From: Culex pipiens pallens | Lineage: Eukaryota > Arthropoda > Insecta > Diptera > Culicidae | Assembly: GCF_016801865.2 (NCBI RefSeq) | Contig: NC_068938.1 | Span: 129,732,689-129,796,688 of the forward strand | Direction of reading: 5' to 3' | Length of the DNA stretch: 64,000 bases | In this document: piece by piece, positions 11,308 through 23,506 of the stretch | How positions within the stretch are numbered: the stretch's first letter is position 1 | Layout: every line of letters starts with the position of its first letter | Translations under genes and position numbers: made by a program | Notes under the pieces: model-generated | Database searches by the model: none | What the model saw: the letters and a program-made list of their open reading frames with translations, nothing else | What the model was told of the DNA's origin: nothing

Positions 11308-12154
11308 TAGGGGAGAGTGGGGAGACTTGATCCCCTTTTTTTGTATCGCACATAACTCTGTCAATTTCTCACAAAACTATAAACTTTTTGCATGAATTTA
11401 AAGCTTAAACATTCATCTATGTTTGGCTAATAGGGGTATTTCATCAGATGAACTCTTCGAATCATGCCAAGCGTTTTAAAAAAATATTTTAAGCCGGCAT
11501 TTTAAAAATGTTAGGGGTAACTTGATCTTATGCAAAATGTTTCTTATTCATCCAAACTTTTGATTTTCTATAAGTTACAGCAATTTCACATAAAACCTGT
11601 ACGTTTGTGTTCAAAATATAACAAGTTTAGTATGTAAAATATTTAAAAACTTAAAATATTATTTTTAAGACCAAAATTAAACAAGCTGGAAATTGTTGTT
11701 TACAAAACTTCAAACTGCAGTAAGTTATGTACAACTATACTAAAGGAAACTATGTATGAAAACCCAGCCCAATTAATTAATATTGAGGCTGATTCCAGTG
11801 ACTGTAAACATGCAGGGATCAAGTCTCCCTAAACGCACTTTTTAAAACAATTGATTGTAAAAATAGTATGACGATAAATTTAACATCAAATGCGTAAGGG
11901 TTTCGGAGTTGATAAGTTTATCAAACAATTCATATATAAAAAATATTTTTTTGAATATTTTTTTTAGTGTTTTCAATGCATATCAAAAAAAGAAAAAAAG
12001 ATCTCTTGGAAGTTTTTTGCAGCTAGTTTTATAAAAATGTGTGTAACTCAATCTAAACATTTTTAAATTTGTTTTCTTTGTTTTCTACAATGAGTTTTAG
12101 TTAATTGCGCACAACTTTCTAGAACTTGGGATCAAGTGTCCCCACTCTCCCCTA
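11308..12154. mobile_element. TA-flanked inverted-repeat element with GGGGAGAGTGGGG ends
   Basis: GGGGAGAGTGGGGAGACTTGA at the left and its inverse at the right (about 12125-12152, with A/C and other small changes) bound an 843-bp AT-rich unit. TA is present immediately outside both ends (11308-11309 and 12153-12154), consistent with a TA target duplication. No transposase frame is present. Confidence 0.7.
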
Positions 12155-15100
12155 CGCTTTTCCAATGGAATTACCAGAAAACAATCCTAATCTTAATTTT
12201 AAGAATATGTTTTGTTTTGTGGAAGTTCTCAAAACTAATCACATGTTCCTTTCCTCTAACTTTCTCTCATCTATTAGCTATAACGAAGGTTATTTTTTAA
12301 CTTGTTCCCCTTTGCCCAATGCTTTTTGCATCAAAAAATTGGGGAAATTTTCGTATGAAAAAAAAAAATGTTTTGTAAAAGTTTTGACTGAAACCTGCTG
12401 GCTCACTTCCCATTAAGATATTTATTGCTTGAAAAAGGCCATCCTTTGTTTGCTGTAAAAATCTTACATTAGGTGCCCGATAGAGATATATGCCATTCCC
12501 CTAAAATGAAACGCAATGAAAAATCAAACCATAATTATGAAAAGAACCAGCCAAACGAAGGACAATGTACGAAAGTTTATCACCCCTAAACTTGAAGTGA
12601 ATACGCCCAGTGGGTATGCAACTGTCGTATGATATAACATTGTGTATCACAATACACCGATTTATGTTGCACGTACAGCAACTCATTGCTCATGTTGCTC
12701 GTGTAGGCAACAATTCCAGAGTTTTTTTTTAAAAGGTCCAATAAGCTATTGTCTTCCATATGTTTATAGGACCTAATAAAAAAAAGTCGAAAATTTTATA
12801 AAATGCGACAAATCGAGAAAATCGAAATTTTCAATTCTATTCACAATATATTTAGTGAACTTATGACAGAATGCAGATTTTTGGAGATCCTAACAATTAC
12901 AAATTGAATGAAATACCATTATTGGATGAAATAAATCCCAAAAATTTAAGTCGATTAAGCCTTAAGCGAGTGCAGAATAAACTTTATAACTGCTACTATT
13001 AAATCGAAACTATGTTCAATAGAAAACTTTTTATCTTTTGACAAACTCACGAAAAACTTTGTTTTACTAAAAAAAACAATATATGTACCGTAATCGGAGA
13101 ATTTTCCTCAAGAATTTTATTTTTTTTAAGAAAATTAAAATAAAAACCTCTGAGTTAAAATTGAGTTTTGTACATCTGCAATATTGCATTATATTGATTC
13201 CCACTATTGGTTTTTTTAAATTTTTACGTTTAGACCACTTAAAAAAAATCAGTAAATGATTTTTGTATTTTTTTAGGAGAGACATACCATCCTGCATTTT
13301 TCGTGAGTCTTTTTGTAACATTTTAGGCTATTTCCTCAAAAATTTTGAACGAAAAAAAAACGTGACATCACCTTCAAATTTAACTTTTAAACTTAAAAAT
13401 TGAAAAATCTCATGGAAAAGGCGTGTATTTATCTTTCAGAAAGCCCGTCCAATTTCCTACAAGTTTGCCTTAGATCACTTTTTGATACGATGCAACGGCT
13501 TTGAGTTACAGTAATTTTTTAATTACAAAATACAAAAAAAAAATTACTTGCGCCCTTCTCAAATGTCATTTTCGAATACAATTGGCTCCATATACACTAA
13601 AATGGCTTATATAGGCCTAGGATAACATGGCTAAAAAGTTTCATTGAAATCGGAGAGGGTCGAGTACAAAAGTACCAGAAAAATTCCTGATTTGAGCTGG
13701 AATTGCTCCGTATTAGCCAGCATATTTTTAAAATTTTGCGAAGTTTTATGAAATCTGTCTTAAATGCCAATCGGTAAAAAAATTTCAAGCCAAGTTTTAT
13801 TTATTTTGAAACAAGAGGTGCCATGCTACTGTTACAAAATTCAAACAACTGCCTGGCTAACAGAATTTATACTTAAAACGTTATTTTATCAGCAAAGTTT
13901 CTTTAGATGTCGTCAAACATCCATTCAAACAGATTGAAGTTTCGTTGATAAGAACCTGAAAATTGAAATTTTGTCCCAATTGTATTCCCTCTGACGTTAA
14001 TTAAACTGTCACTGAACCTTTTTTGTAAATGTCGGCCCAAAACAAAAGTTTGAAAAAATAAATAAAAAAACTCGTTCCCAGTGAAGGTGTTCCATCTTAA
14101 AATGTCGACCTGTTATTTCAAACCTCCACAGCCAAACTCCGAAAAAATCAATTTTCAACCAATTTTAATCATTAAAAAGCATTAGAAGAACTCTGCTATT
14201 TTTTAAATATTTTATGATGGGAAGTTTGACTTGGTTTATTAGATTTTGCCAATGTTAAAAAAAACATTTTTTATGGGTCAACTATGGCTGATTTTTTATT
14301 AACACTGTTTATATTTTAGGCAAAAATAAGTAGGTATGCTGTATTTTTTGTAATGGTAAAAGGTGTGTAGAATAAGCCAAGTACTATCAGAAACAAAAAT
14401 TTACAAAATAAGATCAATTCAAATTAAAAGACTTAAAAAACATAAAACAAGAGCAGATTTTTTTTAAGAACAAGTTTGCTTGAAATGACTTTCGGCACAC
14501 TAGAAAAATAATTTAAAAAAAAACGATAATAAAATGGGCGTAGAAAGGTTAATTATTAAACATTGGGTAATCTCCCCGACTCCTAGGTTCGGGCAAAAAC
14601 TTGCAATAGAGACCACAAAAGACCTAAAGGGCGTTAAAGTTAATGGTTTGTTTTTTTTATTTCTCGCGAGAGCAGAAAAACTCGATCAAACAAAACATTT
14701 CTGGTTCTGGTTACTAAACACCTTTTTAACTTGAAATATTTCGGGGACTTGTCATCAAAGTAAGAAACACACGAGCTCTACAAATAAATACAAAATATGT
14801 TTTATCGATTTATCATTTCAAGTACTAACATTTGAGTTGCTTAAGATTCCTTCCTAATAGTTGAATTCTCGATGTGTAGGTGTTTGTATGTAAATGTGTG
14901 AATTAGTATGTTCGTCTGTTTGTCTATGTTCGTCGAATAAAATCAAACGTTAGCGGTAAAATTAAACTGACAATTCCTGTATTGTTAGGTTTTTTTTAAA
15001 CGTTGCGTTAAATATCCAATATAAATAAAGCAAGTCCAGCGATAGAAACCAGTACACTTGTGTATGAAATAATATTGTGTTAAGAAGACGAATTATAAAT
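12155..15100. other. AT-rich region downstream of the tubulin gene
   Basis: No coding sequence was recognised. A GGCCTAGG-containing patch at about 13600-13690 has the look of other dispersed mosquito repeats but no copy in this window. The 3' end of the tubulin transcript probably falls near the upper end of this stretch. Confidence 0.4.
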
Positions 15101-15957
15101 ACAAAAGTTTATTTTATTTATTTTTTATTAGTTTCGTTCCTACTGCAAAAACGCTCACATCCACGAGACGTCGTCAAAAACGAGAAAATCTTTGGATATA
15201 TTGCTAAATGATTTTGACAAATAAATGAGCGCAAGAAGCAAAATGATCCAACTCTCTCCGCTCTCTCTCTCTCTTCTTCCAGTCACAACCCTCTCCCGCG
15301 TTCGCAGTGCAATGTTGCCACACGTCGTACAAAAAGCAGACAACAAAAAAACACGCACGAAACAACAACCGACCGTTCGACTCAGTTATGCAGATTATTT
15401 CTTTCCCGTAGAAATATTGCCTGAATGGGGTCTTCTCTTTTCCGCTGTGTGTTTGTGTATGTGTGTGTTGGTTACGGCATTCGTGGACACTTCCGTGGGA
15501 GGCACTCCTAAATTCAAACACTATCTCACACTCTCGCTCTAACTTACTTACGGTTAGCCTAACTATGATTTTTTTTTCTTTAAAGATGATTTCAAGTGAG
15601 GACGCTTTTTTTGGTTTTCGAAATTTTTACGTTTTCACCGGGAAAATTGTTGGATTTCTGTGATTCTGTACGATTTTTTTGATTTCGATGGCCGAACGTT
15701 TTGGTCGATTAGTAAGTATGCTGAGATCCGAGATATTTGATGAGTTGTTAGAACATTTTTTTATTCGTCGAATTAGGGACTATTTCTTCGGCCTGTGATT
15801 CTGGGTGTATGTGTATGTGACTGTATGTGTGTGTGGACACACACACATAAAACATCGTTTCGATATTTATCTAGCTAAAAATAATAAATAGGTAAAAATG
15901 CTTCTCGACACAACCGAGAGGAGAAATCCCTTGGGGACGCACACAGTCACAATCGGC
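15100..15957 (-). other. Probable 3' untranslated region of the beta-tubulin gene
   Basis: This follows the tubulin stop codon on the minus strand. AATAAA-type signals on the minus strand (TTTATT on +) occur near 15760 and repeatedly near 15105-15125. A TG/CA dinucleotide tract at 15806-15850 and a CT-rich tract near 15245-15280 are present. The actual polyadenylation site cannot be fixed from sequence alone. Confidence 0.45.
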
Positions 15958-16068
15958 TTAGACGCATTCACCCTCCATTTCGTCGGCGCACTCTTCCTGC
16001 TCGAACTCGTCGTCGGCCGTCGCCTCCTGGTACTGCTGGTACTCGGACACCAGATCGTTCATGTTGCT
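15958..16068 (-). CDS. betaTub60D: Beta-3-type tubulin, last coding exon
   Basis: The acceptor is CCAACAG before AGC AAC ATG. It encodes 36 residues from SNMNDLVSEYQQYQ to EGECV, then TAA at 15958-15960. The tail is isotype-specific and shorter and less acidic than beta-1 or beta-2 tails. Confidence 0.92.
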   Translation of the reverse strand, partial: SNMNDLVSEYQQYQEATADDEFEQEECADEMEGECV

Positions 16069-19000
16069 CTGTTGGAGGAAAAAGGGGGGTTTGGATTAGT
16101 TATCGAAGATCAAATTCTCGGAGAATTTCTACAAAATTTATATTAATTTCAAAACTCGACATTTTTGAAGTTGATGTCTGTAAACACTTCAGTTTTGTAA
16201 AGGAATGATAGATTTGGACTCCCTGAATACGATTCAATCGACAGAAATGAAGTTTAGTGAATTCCCTGTCAATAAATAATATTGTAAATTTCGGGCGTAA
16301 ATGCTATGAAATAATCTTAAGCAACTAGGGAATCCACTAAATTTAATTCAGTCGATTGGAGCGTGTTAAGGGAGCCCAAATCTATCATACCTTGATGAAA
16401 ATTTAGCGTTCATTGTCATCAACTTGTGTTGTGTTATTGAAAGCGGTTTACTACGTACCTCAGCCTCGGTGAACTCCATCTCGTCCATGCCCTCACCGGT
16501 GTACCAATGCAGGAAAGCCTTGCGACGGAACATGGCGGAGAACTGCTCGGAGATACGCTTGAACAGCTCCTGGATGGCAGTGGTGTTTCCGATGAAGGTC
16601 GACGACATCTTCAGACCCTTGGGCGGGATATCACAGACGGCGGTCTTGACGTTGTTCGGGATCCACTCGACGAAGTAGCTGCTGTTCTTGTTCTGCACGG
16701 CCAGCATCTGCTCGTCGACCTCCTTCATCGACATGCGGCCTCGGAACACGGCGGCAACGGTCAGGTAACGTCCGTGTCGTGGGTCGCAAGCGGCCATCAT
16801 GTTCTTGGCGTCGAACATCTGCTGGGTCAGCTCGGGGACGGTCAGGGCACGGTACTGCTGCGAGCCGCGGGACGTCAGCGGGGCGAATCCGGGCATGAAG
16901 AAGTGCAGACGTGGGAATGGAACCATGTTGACGGCCAGTTTTCGCAGATCGGCGTTCAGTTGACCTGGGAATCGCAGGCAGGTGGTGACTCCGGACATGG
17001 TCAGCGACACCAGATGGTTCAGGTCACCGTAGCTTGGGTTCGGGACCTTCAGCGTGCGGAAACAGATGTCGTACAGGGCTTCGTTGTCGATACAGTACGT
17101 CTCGTCGGTGTTCTCCACCAGCTGATGGATCGACAGGGTGGCGTTGTACGGTTCCACGACAGTGTCCGACACCTTCGGCGAAGGCACCACCGAGTATGTG
17201 TTCATGATTCTGTCGGGGTACTCCTCACGGATCTTGGAGATCAGCAGCGTTCCCATACCGGATCCGGTACCACCGCCCAGCGAGTGGGTCAGTTGGAAGC
17301 CCTAAAAGAAAAGAACCACAATCAGTGAATCCTCAAACATAACCCCAAAAAAGCAAACCCACCTGCAGGCAGTCGCAGTTCTCGCACTCCTTGCGCACCA
17401 CGTCCAGGACGGCGTCCACGAGCTCCGCTCCCTCGGTGTAGTGTCCCTTGGCCCAGTTGTTGCCGGCGCCGGACTGGCCGAACACAAAGTTGTCCGGACG
17501 GAACAGCTTGCCGTACGGGCCGGAGCGCACCGCCTCCATCGTGCCCGGCTCCAGATCGAGCAGGATCGCACGCGGCACGTACTTGCCCCCGGACGAGCGG
17601 GAATAGGCTGTTGGAGAATAAATTGGAATTAGACTCATTTGTAATCATGGATTTCCTAGTCCGAGTGAAATTTCCCCTGTGCTTCATCATGATTCAAAAA
17701 AAGCTCAAGAAATTCATATACGGTACAGCACTCTCTAGCAATATTTATCGATGGAGCGAAATTCGTGATCATCAATTAAGGTGCCGGGTTGCGCGCTTCG
17801 TTGCGCAGAACAAAAAAGTGGCGGGCGATAAAGGCGGCGGGGCTGCGCGCGATGGTCAGCCAAGTGCAACGGCGCAGCGGCGGACGGATTGATGGTATGG
17901 CATGGTTGGACGCGGGCCAGGAGTAAGAGAATGAGCAAGAAGTCTCGGTGGCTAACGGATCATTGAACTACTAAAGTTAGAGGCCGGTAGAGGTGGTGCA
18001 GTGAGCATTTCTTTTATGTTAGTTTTGAACTTCTGACATACAATTACGAAAGAATTCTTTAAAAAAATATTCCTTAGATCAATGAAAATTCTAGCTTATT
18101 ATCGCAGAATAATCAACTTTAGAAGGCCTCGAAGATCCCTATTTACATATTCTTGGGTTTCCGACAAAACTATTCAAACAATAATAAAAAATAAGGTCAG
18201 GCGACCTTGTCATGAAGTAGCACCACTTTATGAGATTAAACGGAGTTTGCTGTGAATTCCGTGCCTATATAAAATCATTCGGAATTGCGCACTACAAGAA
18301 CGTACTACAAGAATAGATTTCTGGAGTTTTTTAAAGGTCTAATAAACCATTTTTTCTAGTTCTGCTTTCTGGGTGTTTTTAAAACCGCCTTGAGTCAGGG
18401 GTATTCAAAACATCAAAAAAGCAAAGTAATACAAATTTGGACCTTTTAAAAAAATACTTCAGAATTGTTAAAAAGGTATTTTTTTCCCATGACCTACAAT
18501 CTGATCATCACTGGCAAGTGATAAAATAATTTCTGGATGATTTAGATATTATTTTATGCCGAATATCACAACATACCATATTATATCAATAAGTGTCACG
18601 TTATCTTTCTGCCAGTATGGAAACACTGCCAGAAACTATCAATCAAGTAACTATAAACCATTTTAAAAATAGATTTTATTTTGCTTTTATATCAAGTGAA
18701 AATAAATAATCAATTGGCTACTAATCAAATTTTAACACAAAGTTTTATAGAATTTGTAGCATAGAATAGCAGCTGTAAAAAGCGGGAAATCACATTTCAA
18801 GTAAGATTTAAAATTACTAACAATTATTTAAAAAATCAGTGCAAAAAAAACATGAAAATTTCAAAAGCAGTCAAATTCACAACAAAATAATAAAAAAATA
18901 TCAAATTGTTTTGAAAGAATAAGATTTAATTTAATCTAAGAATAATAAATCATCGATATTGGTCATTAAGCATTGCTCAAAAATTATTATTTTTTTAAAT

Positions 19001-21126
19001 CGAAATGTTATATGGGTCATTCTCCGCCAACTCACACAGCAGTTGCCCCGACCCCTCTTCGATTTTCCTGAAACTTTGCTTTATTTTGAAACTTTGGTCC
19101 ATTTTTCGATATCTCGTGACGAAATAGATATCGAAAATTGGACCTCGGATTCGTGATCAGGAACCAAAATTACCCCTTAGAGCAAAGTTTCACGAAAATC
19201 GAAGAGGGGTCGGGGCAACTTTTTCCGATTTCGTGTGAGTTGGTGGAGAATTACCCATATATTATTTTTATAAAAACTGTTTATTAAAAGTGAATAATGT
19301 CCCTCAGCTACAATCAAGGTCGAGAAAAAAATAAACACATTAAAAATAAACAAAATTTGAGCCTTATTTAAAAATGCAGATAGTATCACAACATGATTTA
19401 TACATCATTAAAGTATAGTAATACTGTCACATATTTTCAAAAAAAAAAGAATGAATCTATGAAAATATGCTTTCCGTCTTTTTTCGATCTGTAGTTCAAA
19501 AATTCAATGTTTGTAAAAAGTTTAAAAATTCTTTATTACATTTACACAGATAAACCTTATGCAGCATGTTCAAAAAAGTTTAAAATCAATTTACTGTTTA
19601 CCTGTTTTGTTTTGTTTAGCAAAATAAAAAAAAACGAGTTAAATACAACCGGAATGGTCTGGAACAGTATTGAGCTTGGAAAAGAAATGTTCAAAGTACC
19701 TTTAGTAGTATTCAACAAATTTTGAAAAGTGTTCAAAGTTAGTTTACTGTTATTAGGAATACATTGATGAATAGGATTATTTCAATACACTCAAAGTGTC
19801 ATGTTTTTTCTTAATGAAAATGAATTCAAGTCAGCTAATTGCATTGTTCAATTCTAAGAACAGTTAAAACCAGTTTCAGTATAAAAATTAAAAAACGATC
19901 TTATGGTTTAAAAAAATGCTTTTTCAGTTTGACAAGTTTCTCAATAAATTTGAAAATAGATAATTCATGCTACAAAAAAAAATAATTTGGTGGCATCCAA
20001 AATTAATATTTTTAGTTTTTACGGAACATTGTATTTTTTTACTTTTTATATATCTCAAATTTATAATAATTTTAAGATAAGTAAATAAACCTTATAAAAC
20101 AAACATTGAACTGTGATTTTTTAAAGTTAAAACTTTTAAATCAGTTGGTAGTGAGATTTTCAAAAACTTTAGCAGTAAAAGTAGCGATTTTAAGTTAACC
20201 ACTTTTAAATTGAAAAGTTAGTTACTTTTGCCATTCCAGTAATATTTTTATGTGTGCGGTAACTTGAAAAACTTCAACGAAAAGAAAATTTGAATGTTTT
20301 GCCACCAAAATTGTCTATGCCCCCTGATTTTTTTTTGTGAAATTTTGAAGGAGAGGGGGACAAAAATATGAAATAAAATTTTGCTGCCTTATTTGATGCA
20401 AATTGTTTCAAGCTGTTGAAATATTTGAAAACAATACATTTTTAACAATTCTCAAACAATAATGAAAAAAAATCGTGGTTTTCGATTGAAACATTCTTTA
20501 TGATAAAATTAAATTAGTTTAAAAATGATTTCAAATATTTTTATTAGTGTTTATCTCCCCAACTTTTCTAATTTGTCTGAAAATAATTCAAGAAACTTTA
20601 ATATTTCATCACAAATACGTTAACTATTCTGAGTATATTTTGCATGGAATATAAAGCATGGTTTGTTTTCAGTAGACAAACTCAAAAATAGGTAAAACAA
20701 TTTGAGTCATTTTTTGCTTCAATATTTTTGAATAAAGCTTATTTTTTTATGTATTTCCTTTTTTTTATATTGAGATTAAACAATTATTCAAACTTTTTAA
20801 ATATTACAGTACAATCATTAGTTTCCAATAAAATATTTGAAAATAAGCCAAAATAATGAGCCAACAGAAAGTTATACGTATTATTCTCAAATGAATTGAA
20901 CAATTTAAAAAAAAAATTTGAAAGCTAGCTCTATGAAATCTAAGCTTTACTTAATTTCTATTATGTAAAATATCAAATGTCTTGAGCACCATTGTCTACC
21001 ATTTGTTCCAAACCTACCGGATGCTTCATTGTAGTACACGCTGACACGTTCCAGCTGCAGGTCCGACTCTCCGTGGTAGATACCGGTGGGGTCAATTCCA
21101 TGCTCCTCGGAGATGATTTCCCAGAA
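15958..21126 (-). CDS. betaTub60D: Beta-3-type tubulin, 5'-incomplete (spliced, four exons visible)
   Basis: Beta-tubulin pairs with alpha-tubulin to form microtubules; the exchangeable GTP is held by the beta subunit. Coding segments in transcript order are 21126-21018, 17607-17363, 17301-16459 and 16068-15958, with GT-AG introns, joining in frame to 435 residues plus a stop. The start is missing: a standard beta-tubulin needs about 19 more residues before FWEII, which would give 454. Landmarks are FGQSGAGNNWAKGHYTEG, the GTP-binding GGGTGSG at the start of exon 4, and NMNDLVSEYQQYQEATADDEF near the end. Two traits point to the Drosophila beta-3 (60D) type: six extra residues (AYSRSS) before GGKYVPRA, at the exon 2/3 junction, and a short tail ending EGECV instead of a long acidic tail. 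In Drosophila, beta-3 is a developmental and muscle isotype. Third codon positions are GC-rich, unlike the surroundings. The symbol marks likely orthology. Confidence 0.9.
16459..17301 (-). CDS. betaTub60D: Beta-3-type tubulin, coding exon 4
   Basis: The 843-bp exon encodes 281 residues from GFQLTHSLGGGTGSG to MDEMEFTEAE. The acceptor is TTTTAG; the donor is GTACGT. It is separated from exon 3 by a 61-bp intron. It holds the core GTPase motif and most of the intermediate and C-terminal domains, with no frameshift or internal stop. Confidence 0.95.
17363..17607 (-). CDS. betaTub60D: Beta-3-type tubulin, coding exon 3
   Basis: The acceptor is CCAACAG and the donor GTGGGT follows CTGCAG. The 245-bp exon starts in phase 1 and ends in phase 0. 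It begins with the isotype-specific residues AYSRSS, then GGKYVPRAILLDLEPGTM, and ends DCLQ. Confidence 0.9.
17608..21017 (-). other. Large intron of the tubulin gene
   Basis: This 3.4-kb AT-rich intron separates coding exons 2 and 3. It contains a short foldback-element derivative (19014-19256). No other gene was seen. The first 400 bases beyond exon 3 (about 17640-18000) are GC-richer than the rest. Confidence 0.75.
19014..19256. mobile_element. Short internally deleted derivative of the foldback element
   Basis: A 243-bp palindromic unit with both ends of the family represented at 60824-62175: GGGTCATTCTCC at the left and GGAGAATTACCC at the right, with the CGACCCCTCTTCGATTT segment in both arms. 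Flanks carry ATAT (19010-19013 and 19257-19260), a 4-bp target duplication. Only about 120 bp of each arm remains. It lies inside a tubulin intron. Confidence 0.8.
21018..21126 (-). CDS. betaTub60D: Beta-3-type tubulin, coding exon 2
   Basis: The acceptor is TTTCACAG before TTC TGG (residues FWEIISEEHG); the donor is GTAGGT after GCATCCG. The 109-bp exon starts in phase 0, so the missing exon must end on a complete codon, which fits the usual 57-bp first coding exon of beta-tubulins. It encodes the DLQLERVSVYYNEAS segment. Confidence 0.9.
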
Positions 21127-22787
21127 CTGTGAAAGAAAAAGAAACAAAGAACGGGGACGTTAGTTAGTAATTTACAAAGGCCAAAATTGTTGAAGCGTTT
21201 TGTCCACAAAACGACGATTTTCTAACCCAAAATTACAAAGCAGACCTTTGTAGGACAAGTTCCCGCGACAAATCGGAGTCGTCGTCGCCGTCACGCATCG
21301 GTAATTGTCTCAAATGGAGTTTCGCGCGCGGTCAAAAACCTCAACGGCGCGCGGAAAAGATGTCAATCAACGTTTCAAATTGACCGAAATTGAAGGCTCC
21401 TCTCGAACCCCGCCACTCGCGTGTTTGCGTGGATCGAATCATCAATTTTCGTTGTGGAACCCAACCAATCATCATCAACTGCGAGAGGAGGACCAACCGC
21501 GCCGCCAAAGCTTTATAATTAGTTCAATCTGCGCGCGATCTGTTTGTTGTTCTAACGGGGAATATCGCCGTAAGATTGGGCAGCCCCTTGGCGCTGATGA
21601 CCAAGGATGGGGGGCGTTCACCTTTCCAACCAGAACCGAAGATCGCCAAGATTTCGAGTTCGAGTCGCAGCCAACTTGGACCCGCTTGCGTTTGACAGCG
21701 GTTTTGACGTGCGCAGTGAAAGTTCTAAATCGAGTGCAACTGCACTTCTGCACTCCCGCTGAGAAAATAACAAATGACAGCTTTATTTATAGAATAAAGT
21801 TGGGTCTTATAATTTATGGTCCCCATTTCGGTGTCGCGCAAGGTTTAAGTCCCGGGCCCGAGTGATTTATTCAGGTTCCTACCAGCCTACTGAGTTCTAG
21901 ACATTTCTGGTTGGGAGCAGTGTGCGTTGGGCAGAAAGCGCACTCTGTTGTCAGGGCGGATGCAACGTTGAAAGATGGGACTTGTCGATTGGACTTCCCC
22001 TTGGAAATGCATTTTAAAAGGGGAAGGAAAAGGAAACCTTACAAGTGTGCACAATGTTGCATCCGAGAAGGTGGAGTTCTGGTCTCATGTGAAAATTTGA
22101 CCAGCGATCTAGAATAGGGTCAATCACCCTGCTTAAGTCAGATGAAGCCCAGAAAACGCCCGTTTGTCTATTCAAGTGGAACGTTACACCTGATTAAAAA
22201 AAGCCTATAATGTCGAGCCACTGACGTCTTTCCACCAGCTTAAGGCTTGTGGCGGTGGATTTTAGTTGGGACCTCAAATACAAACCAAATTTAGTTTTGC
22301 GACATAATCTCCTACTTAAAATAGGATTATTTTATATATTGAAAAGTGATCGAACAAACGCGATCAGTGACCTATTTTCAAAATTCAAAATTATCACACT
22401 AAATATCCCTTGGGGATAATATTCAAACTCGTTCCAATTTATATGTAAAGCGAAGATCTATTTTAATTTGCTTGAAAAATCAGGAATTTTGTATAATTAG
22501 AAGCTTATCATTCGACTCACTTCGGTCAGTATGGTTTTTGAATAAATTTGTGTTAGTTTAACGGTGCACATCAACCAGAACTTTTGCACCCAGATTTTTG
22601 TAACAGACATTTTAGTATCTCCAAAATTACGGGTACAATCGAAATATTTTTTTATTCATCCCCTAAAGTACTGTCCACAAAGTAATTTACAACAAAGTTT
22701 GATTAATTTTACAATCCCGTTGTTGCAGGATTGGGTCCGTAAGTTTGACAATTTTGGAATAAGAAAACAACAACTTCCTTCGTTGCT
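21127..22787. other. GC-richer region upstream of tubulin exon 2
   Basis: Presumed first intron or 5' flank of the tubulin gene. The part at 21230-22150 is clearly GC-richer and looks single-copy, but no frame matches a known protein. The first coding exon (MREIVHIQAGQC-type) was searched for here by eye and not found. Confidence 0.4.
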
Positions 22788-23506
22788 GTGCACTAGCGTG
22801 GCTCACGGATATATGAAAAAGACAAAAGTGTTCAATTTCGAACGCCTCAACCGGAATTTTGTAGCAATATGGCCCCAAAACATAGCCTGAAATTTTGAGC
22901 GCATTTGGTTAAGGTTTAGAACTTCCACCATTGACCTGAAGTTATAAAGAAATTTCAATAAATTTAATTTATTTATTTTCAACTTTTTAACTCTTCTTCG
23001 AGTATATTTTCCTATGCCCTATGAATTTTTCTCAAAGTAGTGGTTTCTTATAGGTTTCGATCCGGGGAACAACTTTGTAGAACATCACAAAGCGCTAGGA
23101 ATTAATCCCGGAAAGATACAGGCAAATTTTTAGAGCACGTTAAAAAAAAATTCCTAGCTCCAAAAAATATCCTGTATCTTTTCAGGATCAATTCCTAGCG
23201 CTTTGCGATGTTCTACAAAGTTGTTCCCCGGATCAAAACCTATAAGAAACTTGAGAATAAGAAAATTTGATTGGGTTTTGGGAAACTTTATCTAAGAAGA
23301 GGTTAAAAGTGAAAATTTCCCATAGTAAATCTTTAAAAGTTCCATACTAACTTCAGGTCAATGGTGGAAGTTCTAAACCTTAACCAAATGCGCTCAAAAT
23401 TTCAGGCTATGTTCTGGGGCCATATTGCTACAAAAATCCGGTCGAGGCGTTTGGAATTGAACACTTTTGTCTTTTTCATATATCCGTGAGCCACGCTACT
23501 GTGCAC
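22788..23506. mobile_element. Foldback-type inverted-repeat element (719 bp)
   Basis: The left arm starts GTGCACTAGCGTGGCTCACG and the right arm ends CGTGAGCCACGCTACTGTGCAC. The inverted match continues inward through segments such as 'aaaagacaaaagtgttcaa', 'gaacttccaccattgacctg' and 'tttgtagaacatc', almost to the centre near 23135, so nearly the whole unit is one long imperfect palindrome. No target duplication was found. Confidence 0.7.

Noticed and set aside
16507..17328. 273-codon open frame on the + strand
   Set aside because: Antisense shadow of tubulin exon 4, caused by its GC-rich third positions.
17302..17690. Alternative minus-strand frames over tubulin exon 3
   Set aside because: Other frames of the same exon; only the frame giving GGKYVPRA matches tubulin.
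21305..21865. 186-codon + strand open frame upstream of tubulin exon 2
   Set aside because: No recognisable domain and its composition follows the GC-rich island; no splice or start context to support it.
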